Positions 44,541 through 55,237 of a stretch of DNA of 64,000 bases are shown here, piece by piece. Source of the DNA: Orychophragmus violaceus (Eukaryota; Streptophyta; Magnoliopsida; Brassicales; Brassicaceae). Location of the stretch: assembly GCA_030180135.1 (NCBI GenBank), contig CM058234.1:27004766-27068765 (forward strand). Reading direction: 5' to 3'. The notes beneath the pieces are model-generated. The model was not told the DNA's origin. It made no database searches and saw nothing but the letters and a program-made list of their open reading frames with translations. The translations under genes and the position numbers were made by a program. Within the stretch, counting starts at the first letter, position 1. Each line of letters begins with the position of its first letter.

Positions 44541-46186
44541 ATCTGAAATATATAAATAAAAAGGTTATTAGTTATATGTTCAAAATGATTAATCTCGTAT
44601 TAAAGTATAATATGATTAATCATGCATTATATTCAATAACCTAAGTTACCCTCAATAGAATATAATGATTCCAAGATCCACATATAACTAAGATCAAAGT
44701 GGGCCACTGGCCGTCACCCAACCTTAGCTTATATCGGTAAGCCCTATTTCGGCTAATTATATCCGTGATATAACTCTTGGTTGTGAATCTGGGCCCGAGG
44801 CCCAATCCACCCTGATGTCTCAAGGCCCGGGACTCCCGATGGCCTAGTCAAGAAAACCGGACTATACAGTCATGTAATCATTAATGTCTGGGACTCCCAA
44901 TGACATTTATGAATCACAAACCGTCTTACCCACGCAAAAGCAGACATCCTCACACTGTAAGGCCATGAATGCAATTGAATGGGCTTTGACAGCTGACATA
45001 GCCTGGACAAGACATCCAACGCTTGATATTGTTTGAGGTCCGTAGGTTTATTAAAATCATTCCCAAAATAGAAGATTACTATTTCGGGAAACTTTCTATT
45101 TATGGAAACCTACTATTTTTAGAAACTTTCTAAAATTGGAAACTTTCTAAAACCGGAAACTTTCTAACTTTAGAAACTTCTTTAAAAATCCAAAACCCGC
45201 AAATTCAGAAACTTCTAATTTTGGAAACTTTCTAATTTCGAAATTTCGGAACTTTATAAATTTAAAATCGAATTTCATAATTTTATTTTATAAAATAAGT
45301 TTTAAATTTAAATCTGAAGAATGACTCAATTAATGGCCCAATTGTTTTAACTTCTTGGCCCGAGGCCCAAGAATTGGTCCATGTCCAAGACATGACCCAA
45401 TTGTCCAATTAATTGACATAACCGGTCTGGTTCATTAAAACTGGTCTAACCAAGTTTCAATTACTACGATGACCACAATTGTCAACCGGTTATTTACTAA
45501 ACCGGAATTTCTCAATTTATTTGGTCCAACCAAATCAAATTAGAAATCCTGGTTTAGGCACTAAATCCAATTTTCGACTTTGGATTTCTTATCCTGGTTT
45601 AACCAGATTTAATAAACTTATTAATCTGTTTATTAAACCAGAACGAAGATTTTAATTAAGTTTTGAACCGAGCCTTGAACCGAACCGAATTAGTCATGAA
45701 CCAAACCGAGTTGGTCGTGACCTAGCTTGCTTTCCAAGAAAGCATTGGCCAGCCGCTCAGCCGCGAACCAAAACGATCCGTGATCGAGGTGATACGCAGC
45801 CGGGACGGGCCATCGGGACGGTGCAGCTGGGACGGACGCTCCACGATCGCCGAGCAATCGGGACGCGACGCACAGCCGGACGTGATCGAGACGACGCGAT
45901 CGGACGCGATACGACGATCGATCGTGATCGATCGAACGATCCGATCGGATCCAATCCGACCGTCCTGACCGTCCGACCGCCGATCGACCCGTCCGTCCGA
46001 CCCATCCTTCTCGTGGCCGATCACCAAAATCGAGTCATATAGCTCGGTTCTGTGATCCAATCAGTTTGTTTAGAGTTTAATTCTGATTCTTAACCGTTTT
46101 ATCTTATCAGTAATTGATTCAAAAACAATTCTAAGCAGATTAAACAACCTAAACAATGAATCTAAAACAAGAAACCTAAGAACCAA
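44541..46186 (-). other. Copia A2 leader with minisatellite and CpG-rich block
   Basis: On the minus strand from the primer-binding site: a CpG-rich block (45735-46020, dense in CGATCG, CGGGACG and GATCCG), AT-rich sequence, a minisatellite of GAAACTTTCTA-type units (45080-45260), then a conserved 400-bp stretch before gag. The order matches element A1. No ORF of substance is present; ORFs on both strands of the CpG-rich block are composition artefacts. Confidence 0.65.
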
Positions 46187-46200
46187 TGGCTCTGATACCA
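46187..46200 (-). other. Copia A2 primer-binding site
   Basis: Minus-strand TGGTATCAGAGCCA, one base from the 5' LTR: the initiator tRNA-Met primer-binding site. Confidence 0.9.
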
Positions 46201-46201
46201 C

Positions 46202-46836
46202 TGTAGGAAGTTTTGGTTGATCCTGATTCAATTCTCATATTGATATCAACCTAAACATGCATTAGATCTAGGTGTTCTTATTTAGAAACATATGATCTCA
46301 CCTTTTACCTGTTTGTTTGCAGCGGAATTGATGAACAGGTCAATGATCAGGGAGATACACCGAGAGATGGATCCTCCAGAGGCTCACACACGCAATCACA
46401 GGAAACTGGTTGCTAGACCGAGCTGAGATGGGGCGCAGAGAGAGAGGAGAATCGCGGCTAGGGTTGGTCCAGAGGGAAAAACAGACTCAAGTTTTATTCA
46501 TAAAACTTGTCTAATTCCTTTTGGGCTTTATGGGCCCAAATACCAATCTGATTAAATTCCATTTAATCAGACCCATTAATTCTTCTCTCTTACTACGACA
46601 AATGCCTAGCACTTTTGTCGTACTTCTGCTAAGCCGTTCCAACATTATTTCCTGCTAGCTTAAGCGTGTGACCCATATGGGATCATACAATAAAGGCAAT
46701 AAGTCCAAGACTTATAGATCATGAGCGGACTCTAGCAAGCCATCATGACCCCCAGCATTGTATGACTTATGTCTGATCACTGACATACTCTTACGTTATA
46801 GAGACAGTACAGAGATTGCTGGACACAATTCCAACA
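46202..46836 (-). repeat. Copia A2 5' LTR
   Basis: 635-bp direct repeat of 39071-39705. Followed by the GGAAA target duplication. Confidence 0.95.
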
Positions 46837-48871
46837 GGAAATGGGCATGAGAATGTTTACGCAACAGGTTTGTCCCACAATTGGCACAAGCAAAGCATCT
46901 TCTGGGATTTACCATATTGGAAGGATCAGTTACTAAGGCATAATCTTGATGTCATGCACATTGAGAAAATTTTCTTCGATAACATCATGAACAATGTTCT
47001 CAACGTGTAAGGGAAGACGAAAGATAATGTGAAGTCTAGGCTTGATTTGCCTGAAATCTGTGATCGCCCAGAACTTCACCTTCAAAAGAACGAAAAACCT
47101 CCAATTCCAGAATATTGGATAGATCCGAAGTCGAAGGAAGAGTTTTTCGAGTGGATTACGCGACGCGTTAACTTCCCTGACGGTTACGCATCGAACTTGC
47201 GTAATTGTGTGGACACTGATGGAGACAAGTTTATCGGGATGAAGAGCCATGATTGTCATGTGGTGATGCAACGACTACTACCATCTGCATTTGCTTATAT
47301 ACTACCTAAAGATGTTTACAAAGCAATTGCCGCGGTAGGAGCTTTTTTCAGGGATATAAGCACGAGATCACTTACAAATGACAGCATCCGATGTTTGGAG
47401 CAAAACATCCCTAAGATCCTATACAATCTATAGAAGATATTTCCACCGTCTTTATTTGATGTTATGGAGCATTTACCCATTCATCTCCCGGGAGAAACTA
47501 GACTTGGTGGTCCAGTACAATATCGATAGATGTATCCTTTCGAGTGTTATATGTTCCACCTTAAGAAAAAGGTTAGGAACCCCGCTAAAGTGGAGGGTTC
47601 GATTGCTTCTCAGTATCACAACGAAGAAGCGGCGACATTTGCCGGCTATTACTTCCCTTCACAAGTACGCACAAAGAGTCGGTGCCCTGCTAGAAACGAT
47701 GATAGAGGTGAGAGACAAATTTATCCGTCAACGGTTCCAGGCTTTTTTCAACAAGTTAGGCGGTTAAGCGGTAAAGTAGAAAAGCGACAACTAACGACCG
47801 AAGAGCATGCACACCTACACAAATATATTCTTAACAACTGCGAGGAAGTATTTGAGTATGAGAGTATGAATATTCTGATTTGTTATAATTATTGCAATTA
47901 AATTTCATCATAACTTTATTACTTAATTTTGTTGTTTTTTTAAGTTATACATGGAGTCACTGCAACATCATCATCATCCTGAATTGTCCGAGGACGAGCG
48001 GAACGAGTGGAAAGAAACATATTTCTGTCTTTGGCTAAAATTTTATGTAAGTTTTCATTTTCATATCACAGGAAGCCCAACAACTAACCCGTTTTTTAGG
48101 TGAATAACGAAATCAAATACGGTCGCATACCGGAAGATTGGTTAGTAGACATTGTCAACGGCCTCCACTATAACACAAAGTCATATCCGCAATATTGCAC
48201 AAGGGGATATGCCTTTAAAGTGCATAAAGAAGGGTCATCTAGGACAACAGCCGATCATGGAGTTTCATCTACATCCGGCGAAGTTGTGTATTATGGTGTT
48301 CTTAAAGAAATACTTGAAGTTAAGTACATAGGGAAGCTCGGCATGAGATGCGTTGTTTTCTTGTGTGATTGGTATAACCCTATCATTGGGAAAGGTGTAA
48401 CAGTAGATGAGTTTGGTGTGACTTCTATCCACTCGACTAGGAAGATTCGGAAATATGACCCGTTCATAATTGCTTCTCAAGCAGATCAGGTAAATTACCA
48501 AGTAACCTTTCAAGTAACTTTAAATGGTTGAATTATTTTCCTGTAACACCATATAATTAATTTTAATGTTTAATACAGGTGAGTTACATTCCCTACCCTC
48601 GAGTAACATACAAGAACGACCCTGGATGACAGTTACCAAAATATACCCGAGAGGAAGAGTTCACGGAGTTGAAGAACAGGAGCCACTACAAGCAAGCGAA
48701 AGTGATAACATAGCTCCGGTTGAAGAATCCCTTGAAGTTAATCTAGTAGTCGATTTTAGTCATTTTGGAAATGTAGTTCTTCATTCAGATTCTGAATAAG
48801 AAAGGGGAGAATTCGAAGATGACATTGATTCCATTCCAAGCGACTACGACTCAGCCAGCGGAGGAGAATGA
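46837..48871 (+). pseudogene. CACTA TNP2 transposase, central and C-terminal part
   Basis: Continuous with the fragment before the A2 insertion. It shows the TNP2 core (SIFWDLPYWKDQLLRHNLDVMHIEK), then a DUF4218-type region (HDCHVVMQRLLPSAFAYILP, AVGAFFRDI) and a DUF4216-type region (YGVLKEILEVKYIGKLGMRCVVFLCDWYNP) after an intron at about 48048-48099. TNP2/TNPD cuts CACTA elements out and inserts them. It carries at least three nonsense changes in one frame (47011, about 47430, about 47527), one more in the last exon (48797-48799), and a stop at 48869-48871 that is probably the original end, after an acidic tail DDIDSIPSDYDSASGGE. Confidence 0.87.
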
Positions 48872-49579
48872 TTTATGAAAAAATATTCTAATTTAATGTG
48901 TGAATTTTTATTAAAACAAAAAAAATTTACAATTTTTTTTTAATTAGAGATGGTTCCTTATCAATAACTTTAAATGGTTGGACAGAAACAACAACGTAAC
49001 AACTAGCACAAATGGTCCTCAGTCTAACTATGCAACTGCCTGTTCTCGAGTTCGAGTACAATAGGTGCAAATTTTTAATCATTTTTCATATTTTCCGACG
49101 GATTACCGACAGAAATATGGATTTAGGGTTTAGGGTTTCATACCCTAAACACTAGTCCTTCAAAATAATTCAAGCAGCTAATGTTTGGGGTTCCTATGAC
49201 AAAAAAAAACAACTTTTATAAACCTGAAACAAAATTATATTCTTTTACGGAACAACCAAGTATAACCGCTGAAATCGTCGCTTACATTACAATGTTGTTA
49301 ATCGATAGTTTATGAAGATTTAGTGTTCGGTTTATGAAACATACACAATTCATATAATCCTAAATGTTGTATTTGAAATGTTGTAATTATGTTAAATGCT
49401 TGCATGATCTCTTAACCCTAAACCCATTCTGTCGGAAATCCGTCGGAGACCAGTCAAAGGCTGCAATTACAGAGTGGTTAATTCAAGTAACTCTTCCCCA
49501 GGCGTTGCATGGTAACGTCTCTTCGTAAATTTAATTATTTTCCGACGGTTGCAGTCGGAAAATCCGTCGGAAAATTTTG
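48872..49579. other. CACTA intergenic region with CCGACGG motifs
   Basis: AT-rich, no gene. CCGACGG/CCGTCGG motifs occur at about 49097, 49430 and 49540-49570, just upstream of the next gene's TATA box. The string TTTAGGGTTTAGGGTTT near 49125 is a short telomere-like repeat, too short for a telomere. Confidence 0.5.
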
Positions 49580-49587
49580 TATAAATA
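49580..49587 (+). promoter_or_regulatory. TATA box of the second CACTA gene
   Basis: TATAAATA lies 59 bp upstream of ATG 49646, with AC-rich sequence of leader type (ACACAAACAAACTTAG) between. This spacing fits a plant promoter with a short 5' UTR. CCGTCGG motifs sit immediately upstream. Confidence 0.5.
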
Positions 49588-49645
49588 TGTGTCCGATTAC
49601 ACAACATTTCTCATCCTCTACAAACACAAACAAACTTAGATTATA

Positions 49646-50193
49646 ATGGATTTCGTCTATATGTCCCCCAGAGAACCGAGCCGCTTACCTGCAGCAAATC
49701 CGTCAGCCGGGTAGGGGACATCTCCCAGTTCTCGACCCAGCCCGAGAAAACCGTGTCATTTGGTTTGGTTACCATGCAAGCATTCTGTGTGCCATCAGCA
49801 ATATCATCAAAAATGGTTGGTTCGGGAGCTACGTGACTTACTACTCTATTCCTAACGACGTTAAGGCTGCATGGTTTGCAGATTTTCTGGTAAGAAAATA
49901 TTTAAATAGGTCTTTGTATTTTTCAAAATTTTAAATCTTCTTTATTGCATTCTATTATTGTTTTACAGGCACAATACACATTTGGGTTAGACAACCTCCT
50001 AACCATTTGGCGGGAATTCCATAAGATAACTAGGCGAGTTTTCCAGACAAAAATGCGCCGGTTGAAATCATTATGAGAAAGAGGAGACGCAAGACCAGAA
50101 TAGATTCCCAGAAGGTCATGGAACCGCATGATCCGCCAGTGGAGGGATACGGACGCCGGAGAGTGGTTTGAGAACCAGTTCCCAAATTATAAT
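49646..50193 (+). pseudogene. Second CACTA gene, decayed
   Basis: ATG 49646 opens MDFVYMSPREPSRLP, a stop follows within 25 codons, and a frame change then gives VIWFGYHASI...NGWFGSYVTYYSIPNDVKAAWFADFL, ending at a donor GTAAGA near 49890. A second exon (from 49970) reads AQYTFGLDNLLTIWREF and QWRDTDAGEWFENQF to a stop near 50193, with two internal stops. This pattern resembles plant CACTA accessory proteins of the Ptta/En/Spm (transposase_24-like) kind. Function in the element is presumed regulatory or DNA-binding. It is not functional here. Confidence 0.5.
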
Positions 50194-50360
50194 TAAGAAA
50201 TAATGTATGAGTTTAATTAAAATAATATGTTGTGTTTTAAAATATTTTGTTTTTAAATTATGCAAGTTTCAAACAATTATTTTTTTCTTTATTTAAAAAT
50301 TTATAATATCTAAAAGTTACTTATATAAATAGAAAATGTAATCATATAACAATTTAAAAC

Positions 50361-50430
50361 AAATGGCATAATGGTTTAGGGTATGTTTCCAGTTACACGA
50401 GACCCAGGTTCGAAACCTAGCTACCTCTTC
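50361..50430 (+). other. tRNA-like sequence with Pol III box A and box B
   Basis: TGGCATAATGG (50364-50374) fits box A, and GGTTCGAAACC (50407-50417) fits box B exactly, 33 bp apart, as in tRNA genes and tRNA-derived SINEs. No full cloverleaf forms: the acceptor and anticodon stems do not pair well. It may be a SINE head or a decayed tRNA gene inserted between two CACTA genes. Confidence 0.4.
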
Positions 50431-50439
50431 TCTCGTTTT

Positions 50440-50785
50440 TAATTTCCGACGGTTTTCAGATGACCTTTTCCATTTCCGTCGGAAATTCGTCGGAAATTAA
50501 ACCGCCAATTTTTTCACCAAAATTTTCAGATTGGCGCCAATTGGTTTTTGGTCATACCGCCATGACATTGGACCGCTCAATTTCCGACGGATTTCCGACG
50601 GTTCATTAATTGCCGTCGGAAATCCGTATGTTCCTTAAAATATCAATACATAAATCGCTTCTTTTTCTTCCCCATTCTCTGCGTTTTTTCTCTCTCTCTC
50701 TAAGTGGTGCTCCGCCTTCTCTCTAGAAAACGACGACGATACCACCGGTTTCAAGCGAATTCCAACCATCCAAAGCCTAGAAAAA
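50440..50785. other. Promoter and leader of the third CACTA gene, with CCGACGG motifs
   Basis: CCGACGG/CCGTCGG motifs cluster at 50445-50490 and 50580-50625, followed by a CT-rich leader (50660-50730, TTTTTCTCTCTCTC). The gene's first codon follows. No TATA box is certain. Confidence 0.45.
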
Positions 50786-53152
50786 ATGTAAGCTTCCTTT
50801 TAAACCGATCAAATTCAAAAATAATTAGGTTTTAGGTTTTTAGATTATTGAATTTAGGATGCACGTGTTTTAAGATTGAATACAATGATTTTAGTTCCTA
50901 TTTAGGGTGTTTTGGTGTGATTTGTTTGGTTAGTTTATGTAGAATTGTTAAATTCTTGATTTTTATACATTTAAAAAGGTTTTTCATATATATAAACTAT
51001 TTCTATAATTATTAAAACGTTTTTGAAATTTGTGTGACTATAAAAACGTTTATATAATATTTAAGATAGCCATAAATATTTGTAATACATTTTTAAAACT
51101 GTTTTTAGATTTTTGGTATTTATAAAAACGTTTATATATTTTAAAGATGATTAAAAAGATTTTCATATTTTTTAAAAAAAATTCTATTTTTATGACTTTA
51201 TTAAAAAAATTATATTATTTTATTGATTTATGAAAACGTTTGAATAATTTTTTAAGTTTATTAAAAACGTTTTAATAATTTATATGATTTATAATTATTT
51301 TGTTTATAAGTTTATGGTTATTAGAAAATTTTATATATTTTTAAGAACATTTTAAGATTTTTTTGTTTTATATAAATATTTTGTTAATTAATTGCAACCG
51401 TTTTCATTTTTTTTAATAGTTTATAAATACATTTTCATTAAATTTTAATCAAATTGTTGAAATGTAGGAATGATTACGAAGAATTCGAAGCATTTTTGTC
51501 AGGCACCCCGGAAGGTGGACTTCAGCCAGGTCAGCCTTCTATGTCTGCTCCGCCACGACCGGCACCTCCGCGACGGCCCCGATCGACTCAGCTGAGACCG
51601 ACGCAGTCAAGACCGTCCCATCCGCAGCAAGATGCTCCGAGCGGGAGCCATTCCATGTCCCAGGTGCCGGACTCGCAGGAAGTTCTGCACTCTATCACAC
51701 CGGAGATTGAACTCTTAATCGACCAGCCGGGACGGGAGATGCTCAAGCGATTTCATCCTGATCCGTTTAACAACCTGGGCACTTATTGGTAAGTTATATT
51801 ACTTTAACAAATTCATTTTTATTATATATGCTTCTAAAATGTTTGTTTAATATTTAATGTTTTTTTCATTGACGTGCTAAGGTTCGAGATGACGTCTTCC
51901 AAGATCACGAAGAGCATTCTCGCAATGATGTGTAGCATGCTCACTTACCCGTACTTGCAGTACTTAAAGATACCTAGGTCCCAACAACATAACTGGTTTC
52001 GCCAATTCGCGGTAAATATTCTATTCATTATTTCAAAAATTTATAATTTATATCAGTTATTATTAACACAAATCGTTTTTAGCAAGAGTACACATGGGAT
52101 AGAAACCATACAACGCTTGTGGAAAAGGGTTTCCTCAAGAAAGCGAAGAGCCATTACTCGCGCGTCCTCAACGAGTGGAAGTAGAAGTGGGTTCTAGGGG
52201 AAGATCCGAAGGGAGTGAACCTGACGCTCTTTGCCGGGTTCATCCGTCATTGGTCCCAGCCTGTTACAGCAGCGGACTCTTTGACGCATTCCCATAACCG
52301 CAAAAGTGAGAGAAAGGCTATGGGGATTGCGATGCACAACGCGGGAGCGAAGAGCACCGTACAGCGGAAGATTGACTTTGTAAGTTTTTTTTTAAAATGT
52401 TCAATAGATAGTTATTTAAAAATTAATAATTGTTTAAAAATGTGCAGAAACAACGAACGGGACGGGATCCTGCGTTTATTGAGATCACTGAAGAGGGCCA
52501 TACGAACAAACTCACGGGCCAGATCTAGGATTTGATTGCCCGGAGAATCGTTGAGTCGGCAAGGAGGCGGGTGGAGGAGGTCCAGACCCAGCAGTCCGAG
52601 GAAGTCGGCTCAACCGAGGAGTTACCGTCAGAAAAGATCAACGAGATCTTTCTTGAAGTATGTTTTGTGTATTTACTTAAAATTTATATATGACTGCGAG
52701 AGAAACTAATGTTTTTAAAAACTTTGCAGGAAACGCAACGCAAGAAAGGGCGAGTTTTCTGTCTAGGAAACTTGGGGGAGGGAGCCTCGACTCCGCATTC
52801 CCGCTTTCGTCCGGAGAACGACTCCTTCACCGAAGCCCTGAGAGCAAAGAATGTAGAAATTGAAGCTTTGAAGGAGAATCAAGTGAGGTTTGAAGCTCGG
52901 CTGCTTGATGAAAGGGCGCATCTTGAAGCTCAGATGCGGGCGGAGAGGGAAGAAAATGCGAGGAAGATGAAGGTGATGCAAGATGAGATTTATAGCTACA
53001 TCAGGACTCTTCCAAGAGGACAATCGAGGACGGGGATAGACACTGGTACGGGGGCGGGTATGGGGACGAGTAGGGGTACTGGTACGGATACGGGAACGGG
53101 TACAGGATCCGTAGCGGGAACGGGAGCCGATATGGATCCCGATGTTTTGTAA
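50786..53152 (+). pseudogene. CACTA TNP1/transposase_24-like gene with two stops
   Basis: Exons read with good splice sites: start codon split as AT (50786-50787) plus G (51465); then 51465-51788, 51882-52011, 52083-52379, 52448-52657 and 52730-53152. The first long exon is Pro/Arg/Ser-rich with EEFEAFLSGTPEGG. The centre has the conserved SHYSRVLNEWK, MGIAMHNAGAKS and DPAFIEITEEGHTNK motifs of the Ptta/En/Spm family. The last exon is a coiled coil (ALRAKNVEIEALKENQ) and ends in a Gly-Thr repeat. These proteins bind CACTA subterminal motifs. TAG at 52182-52184 and TAG at 52526-52528 are the only breaks seen. Confidence 0.75.
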
Positions 53153-53614
53153 AAATAATAATTTTTTTTAATCAATAATTTTAATATTAAATAAACTAAT
53201 AATTTAATATTTATATTTCGTTTTAAATTTAATATTAAATTAATTATAATATAAATAAAAATCAATAATTTAAAAAAAAAAAATTATTTAAAATAACCGT
53301 CGGAAAACCGTCGGTTATAATCTGTCGGTTAACCGTCAGTAAACCATCGGTTAAAAACCGTCGGTCCAAAACCGTCGGTAATCCGTCGGTTTGTAACCGT
53401 CGGTACACCGTCGGTTTACTGCCTGTCGGTAACCCGTCGATAATCCATCGGAAAAGTCGTCTTCGGAATTATATTTCCGACGAAATAGAATCGACGGATC
53501 CCACTGGACGGAATTCCATCGGTAAAGGGCTTTTCCGACGGAATTCCGACTTACCGACGGAATTCCGACGGTTTGTGCCGTCAATAAACGCAAAACGCAA
53601 GTTTTCTTGTAGTG
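53153..53614 (+). mobile_element. CACTA right terminus with subterminal repeats
   Basis: 53281-53560 holds more than a dozen CCGTCGG/CCGACGG motifs on both strands. The element ends GTTTTCTTGTAGTG at 53614, that is CACTACAAGAAAAC on the other strand, a canonical CACTA terminus. It is followed by ATG (53615-53617), a candidate 3-bp target duplication. Confidence 0.88.
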
Positions 53615-53724
53615 ATGGACAACTCTTTCTTTTTTTTAAGAAGTATTTGATGAGAAAGTAAAAACGGATTTGGCCAGATTTATACACTATCCTGAAAGTA
53701 TATCATATTATAGTCAGGATTGAG

Positions 53725-53973
53725 TTACATTATGATCTTATTTGCAGAAAACATTATGTCATTCGCAAACAAGAAATGATTAACTGGAGGGCTATGTCTC
53801 GACACCTTAGCTCCCAGAAGCTCACCATTGATATGAGCTTGATTGCAGAGACCATACAGAATTTCAGTGCAGAGGATAAACAAGTACGTAGAGAAGAGTT
53901 CTTCCTGACTTGATCGTCGGGAAGGAAATACTCTCCAAAGGGACTTCACGCCTAGGTCTTGATTTGAAATCAT
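53725..53973 (-). pseudogene. LINE (non-LTR) reverse transcriptase fragment
   Basis: An 83-codon minus-strand stretch has FSTYLFILCTEILYGL, then KVSRHSPPVNHFLFANDIMF. This corresponds to the plant LINE reverse-transcriptase segment normally reading DPLSPYLFILC and HLLFADDTMF, so the FADD catalytic motif is FAND here. Length is under a tenth of a full LINE pol, both ends are open, and the residue change alone would inactivate it. It is a decayed fragment. Confidence 0.8.
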
Positions 53974-53994
53974 TATTGGGCTAATTTTTCTCAG

Positions 53995-54259
53995 CTATTA
54001 GACAGGACCCACTATGGGCTCTGTTACAGATTTCGTATGGTCCAAACAATGAGTCTTTGGTGATGCATTACACCATTATAAACTTGGTGAATTTTTATAT
54101 GTATTTTTTTGCTAATTGGTGCAATTCTTTATTTAATGTCGGATTTGAAATGTTAATTTTACTACATGTGTCTAATTTCGTTACTGTATAATGGAGTTAC
54201 TGGATACTTTAGAACACAAATGTAGATTTAGGCCTGTTAACGATTAGACAATCTACATG
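53995..54259. repeat. Right arm of the inverted repeat, with uninterrupted target site
   Basis: Reverse complement of 19870-20081 over most of its length, with an extra segment of about 55 bp (54090-54150). It reads through AATCTACATGGACAACTT at 54250-54268 without a CACTA insertion, whereas the left arm is broken at the matching CAT. Confidence 0.75.
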
Positions 54260-55237
54260 GACAACTTAATTTTATAATTAGTTTCAGTAAGTAAATCGGA
54301 ATCAACACTAATATTTCTATGATGGATTAAAAATGTTGGGAAGAAAAGGTAAAAGCCATACTTACAAATCGATTATGTAAGATATAAAAAGTCAATTTTC
54401 AGTGTCGCTAAACAAAAAAATTGTCTGTTATTACTTATTAGATGGGCATATTTAATTCAGAGAATACCCAATGTTTACATTTTCTTCGGAATTTATAGAC
54501 TCCTCCTTTTCTTAGAAGATATACATAAGAACTTGGGATTGATTTGGACGTGTAAGATATTTTATCGTAACAAACTATGATAATAAATAGACTAATAAAA
54601 CTTATGATAACGAAATAATGCAGATTTATAAATAAATAAATAAAAAATAAAGCGTGGAGGGAAGTGTGAGTGCCAACCAATTAAATTGATAATAGTAATC
54701 AAAGACGACAAGACACTTAAGGATTAGCTTCGTTAGGTACTACTAACCGGTCTATCACTACTTCAATAATTAATACTAACATAGCCAAAATTAATACTAA
54801 TTGTGTCCTATCAAACATGTTATTTCGAAATAGGAATTGTTTACTTATACTAAAAGTGTTTAATTAACAAAATAGTTAAATCAAATGGAACAGATCACTA
54901 CAAGCTGGGAGTGACGGTCAGATTCATAGAAGTGGCTCCTTTGCTTGCGGAAGTAGTAAATGAAAATAAAACAGCAGGAAATTTCCAAGAAACAGAAGTT
55001 TCATTAATCCAATTTTATTTTATTATTTCTCTTATTAACAAAAAAAAAATACAAATCCAAATATTTAACTTTCTATAAACAATATTCAGCGACGAATTAA
55101 TCAACGTTTGAAGATTTGTTTTTCCTTTTCGTAGACGTAAAAAATAAACTGAAAGTAATCCAAAGTCCACTCCAATCATTTTCATTACAGCATCTCAGCT
55201 AATGATCGATCACTAGCTAGCTGATCAGTTTTATATA
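54260..55237. other. Intergenic DNA between transposon block and zinc-finger gene
   Basis: AT-rich with no ORF of substance. It includes the presumed 3' UTR of the zinc-finger gene in its right part. No transposon signature is seen. Confidence 0.5.

Larger units (their letters stand above)
39071..46836 (-). mobile_element. Ty1/copia element A2, structurally intact
   Basis: Two 635-bp LTRs (TGTAGGAAGT...AATTCCAACA on the plus strand) at a constant offset of 7131 bp, in which I found no difference by eye, with a perfect target duplication GGAAA (39066-39070 and 46837-46841). The minus-strand primer-binding site TGGTATCAGAGCCA is at 46187-46200, a 1.6-kb leader follows, one uninterrupted 1325-codon gag-pol ORF runs from 44540 to 40563, and a purine tract AAGTGGGAGAT lies next to the 3' LTR (39706-39716). 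All parts needed for autonomous movement are present. It is inserted into the TNP2 gene of the CACTA element, in the opposite orientation to it. Confidence 0.96.

Noticed and set aside
49120..49145. Telomere-like TTTAGGG repeats.
   Set aside because: Only about two and a half units; such short runs are common in plant intergenic DNA.
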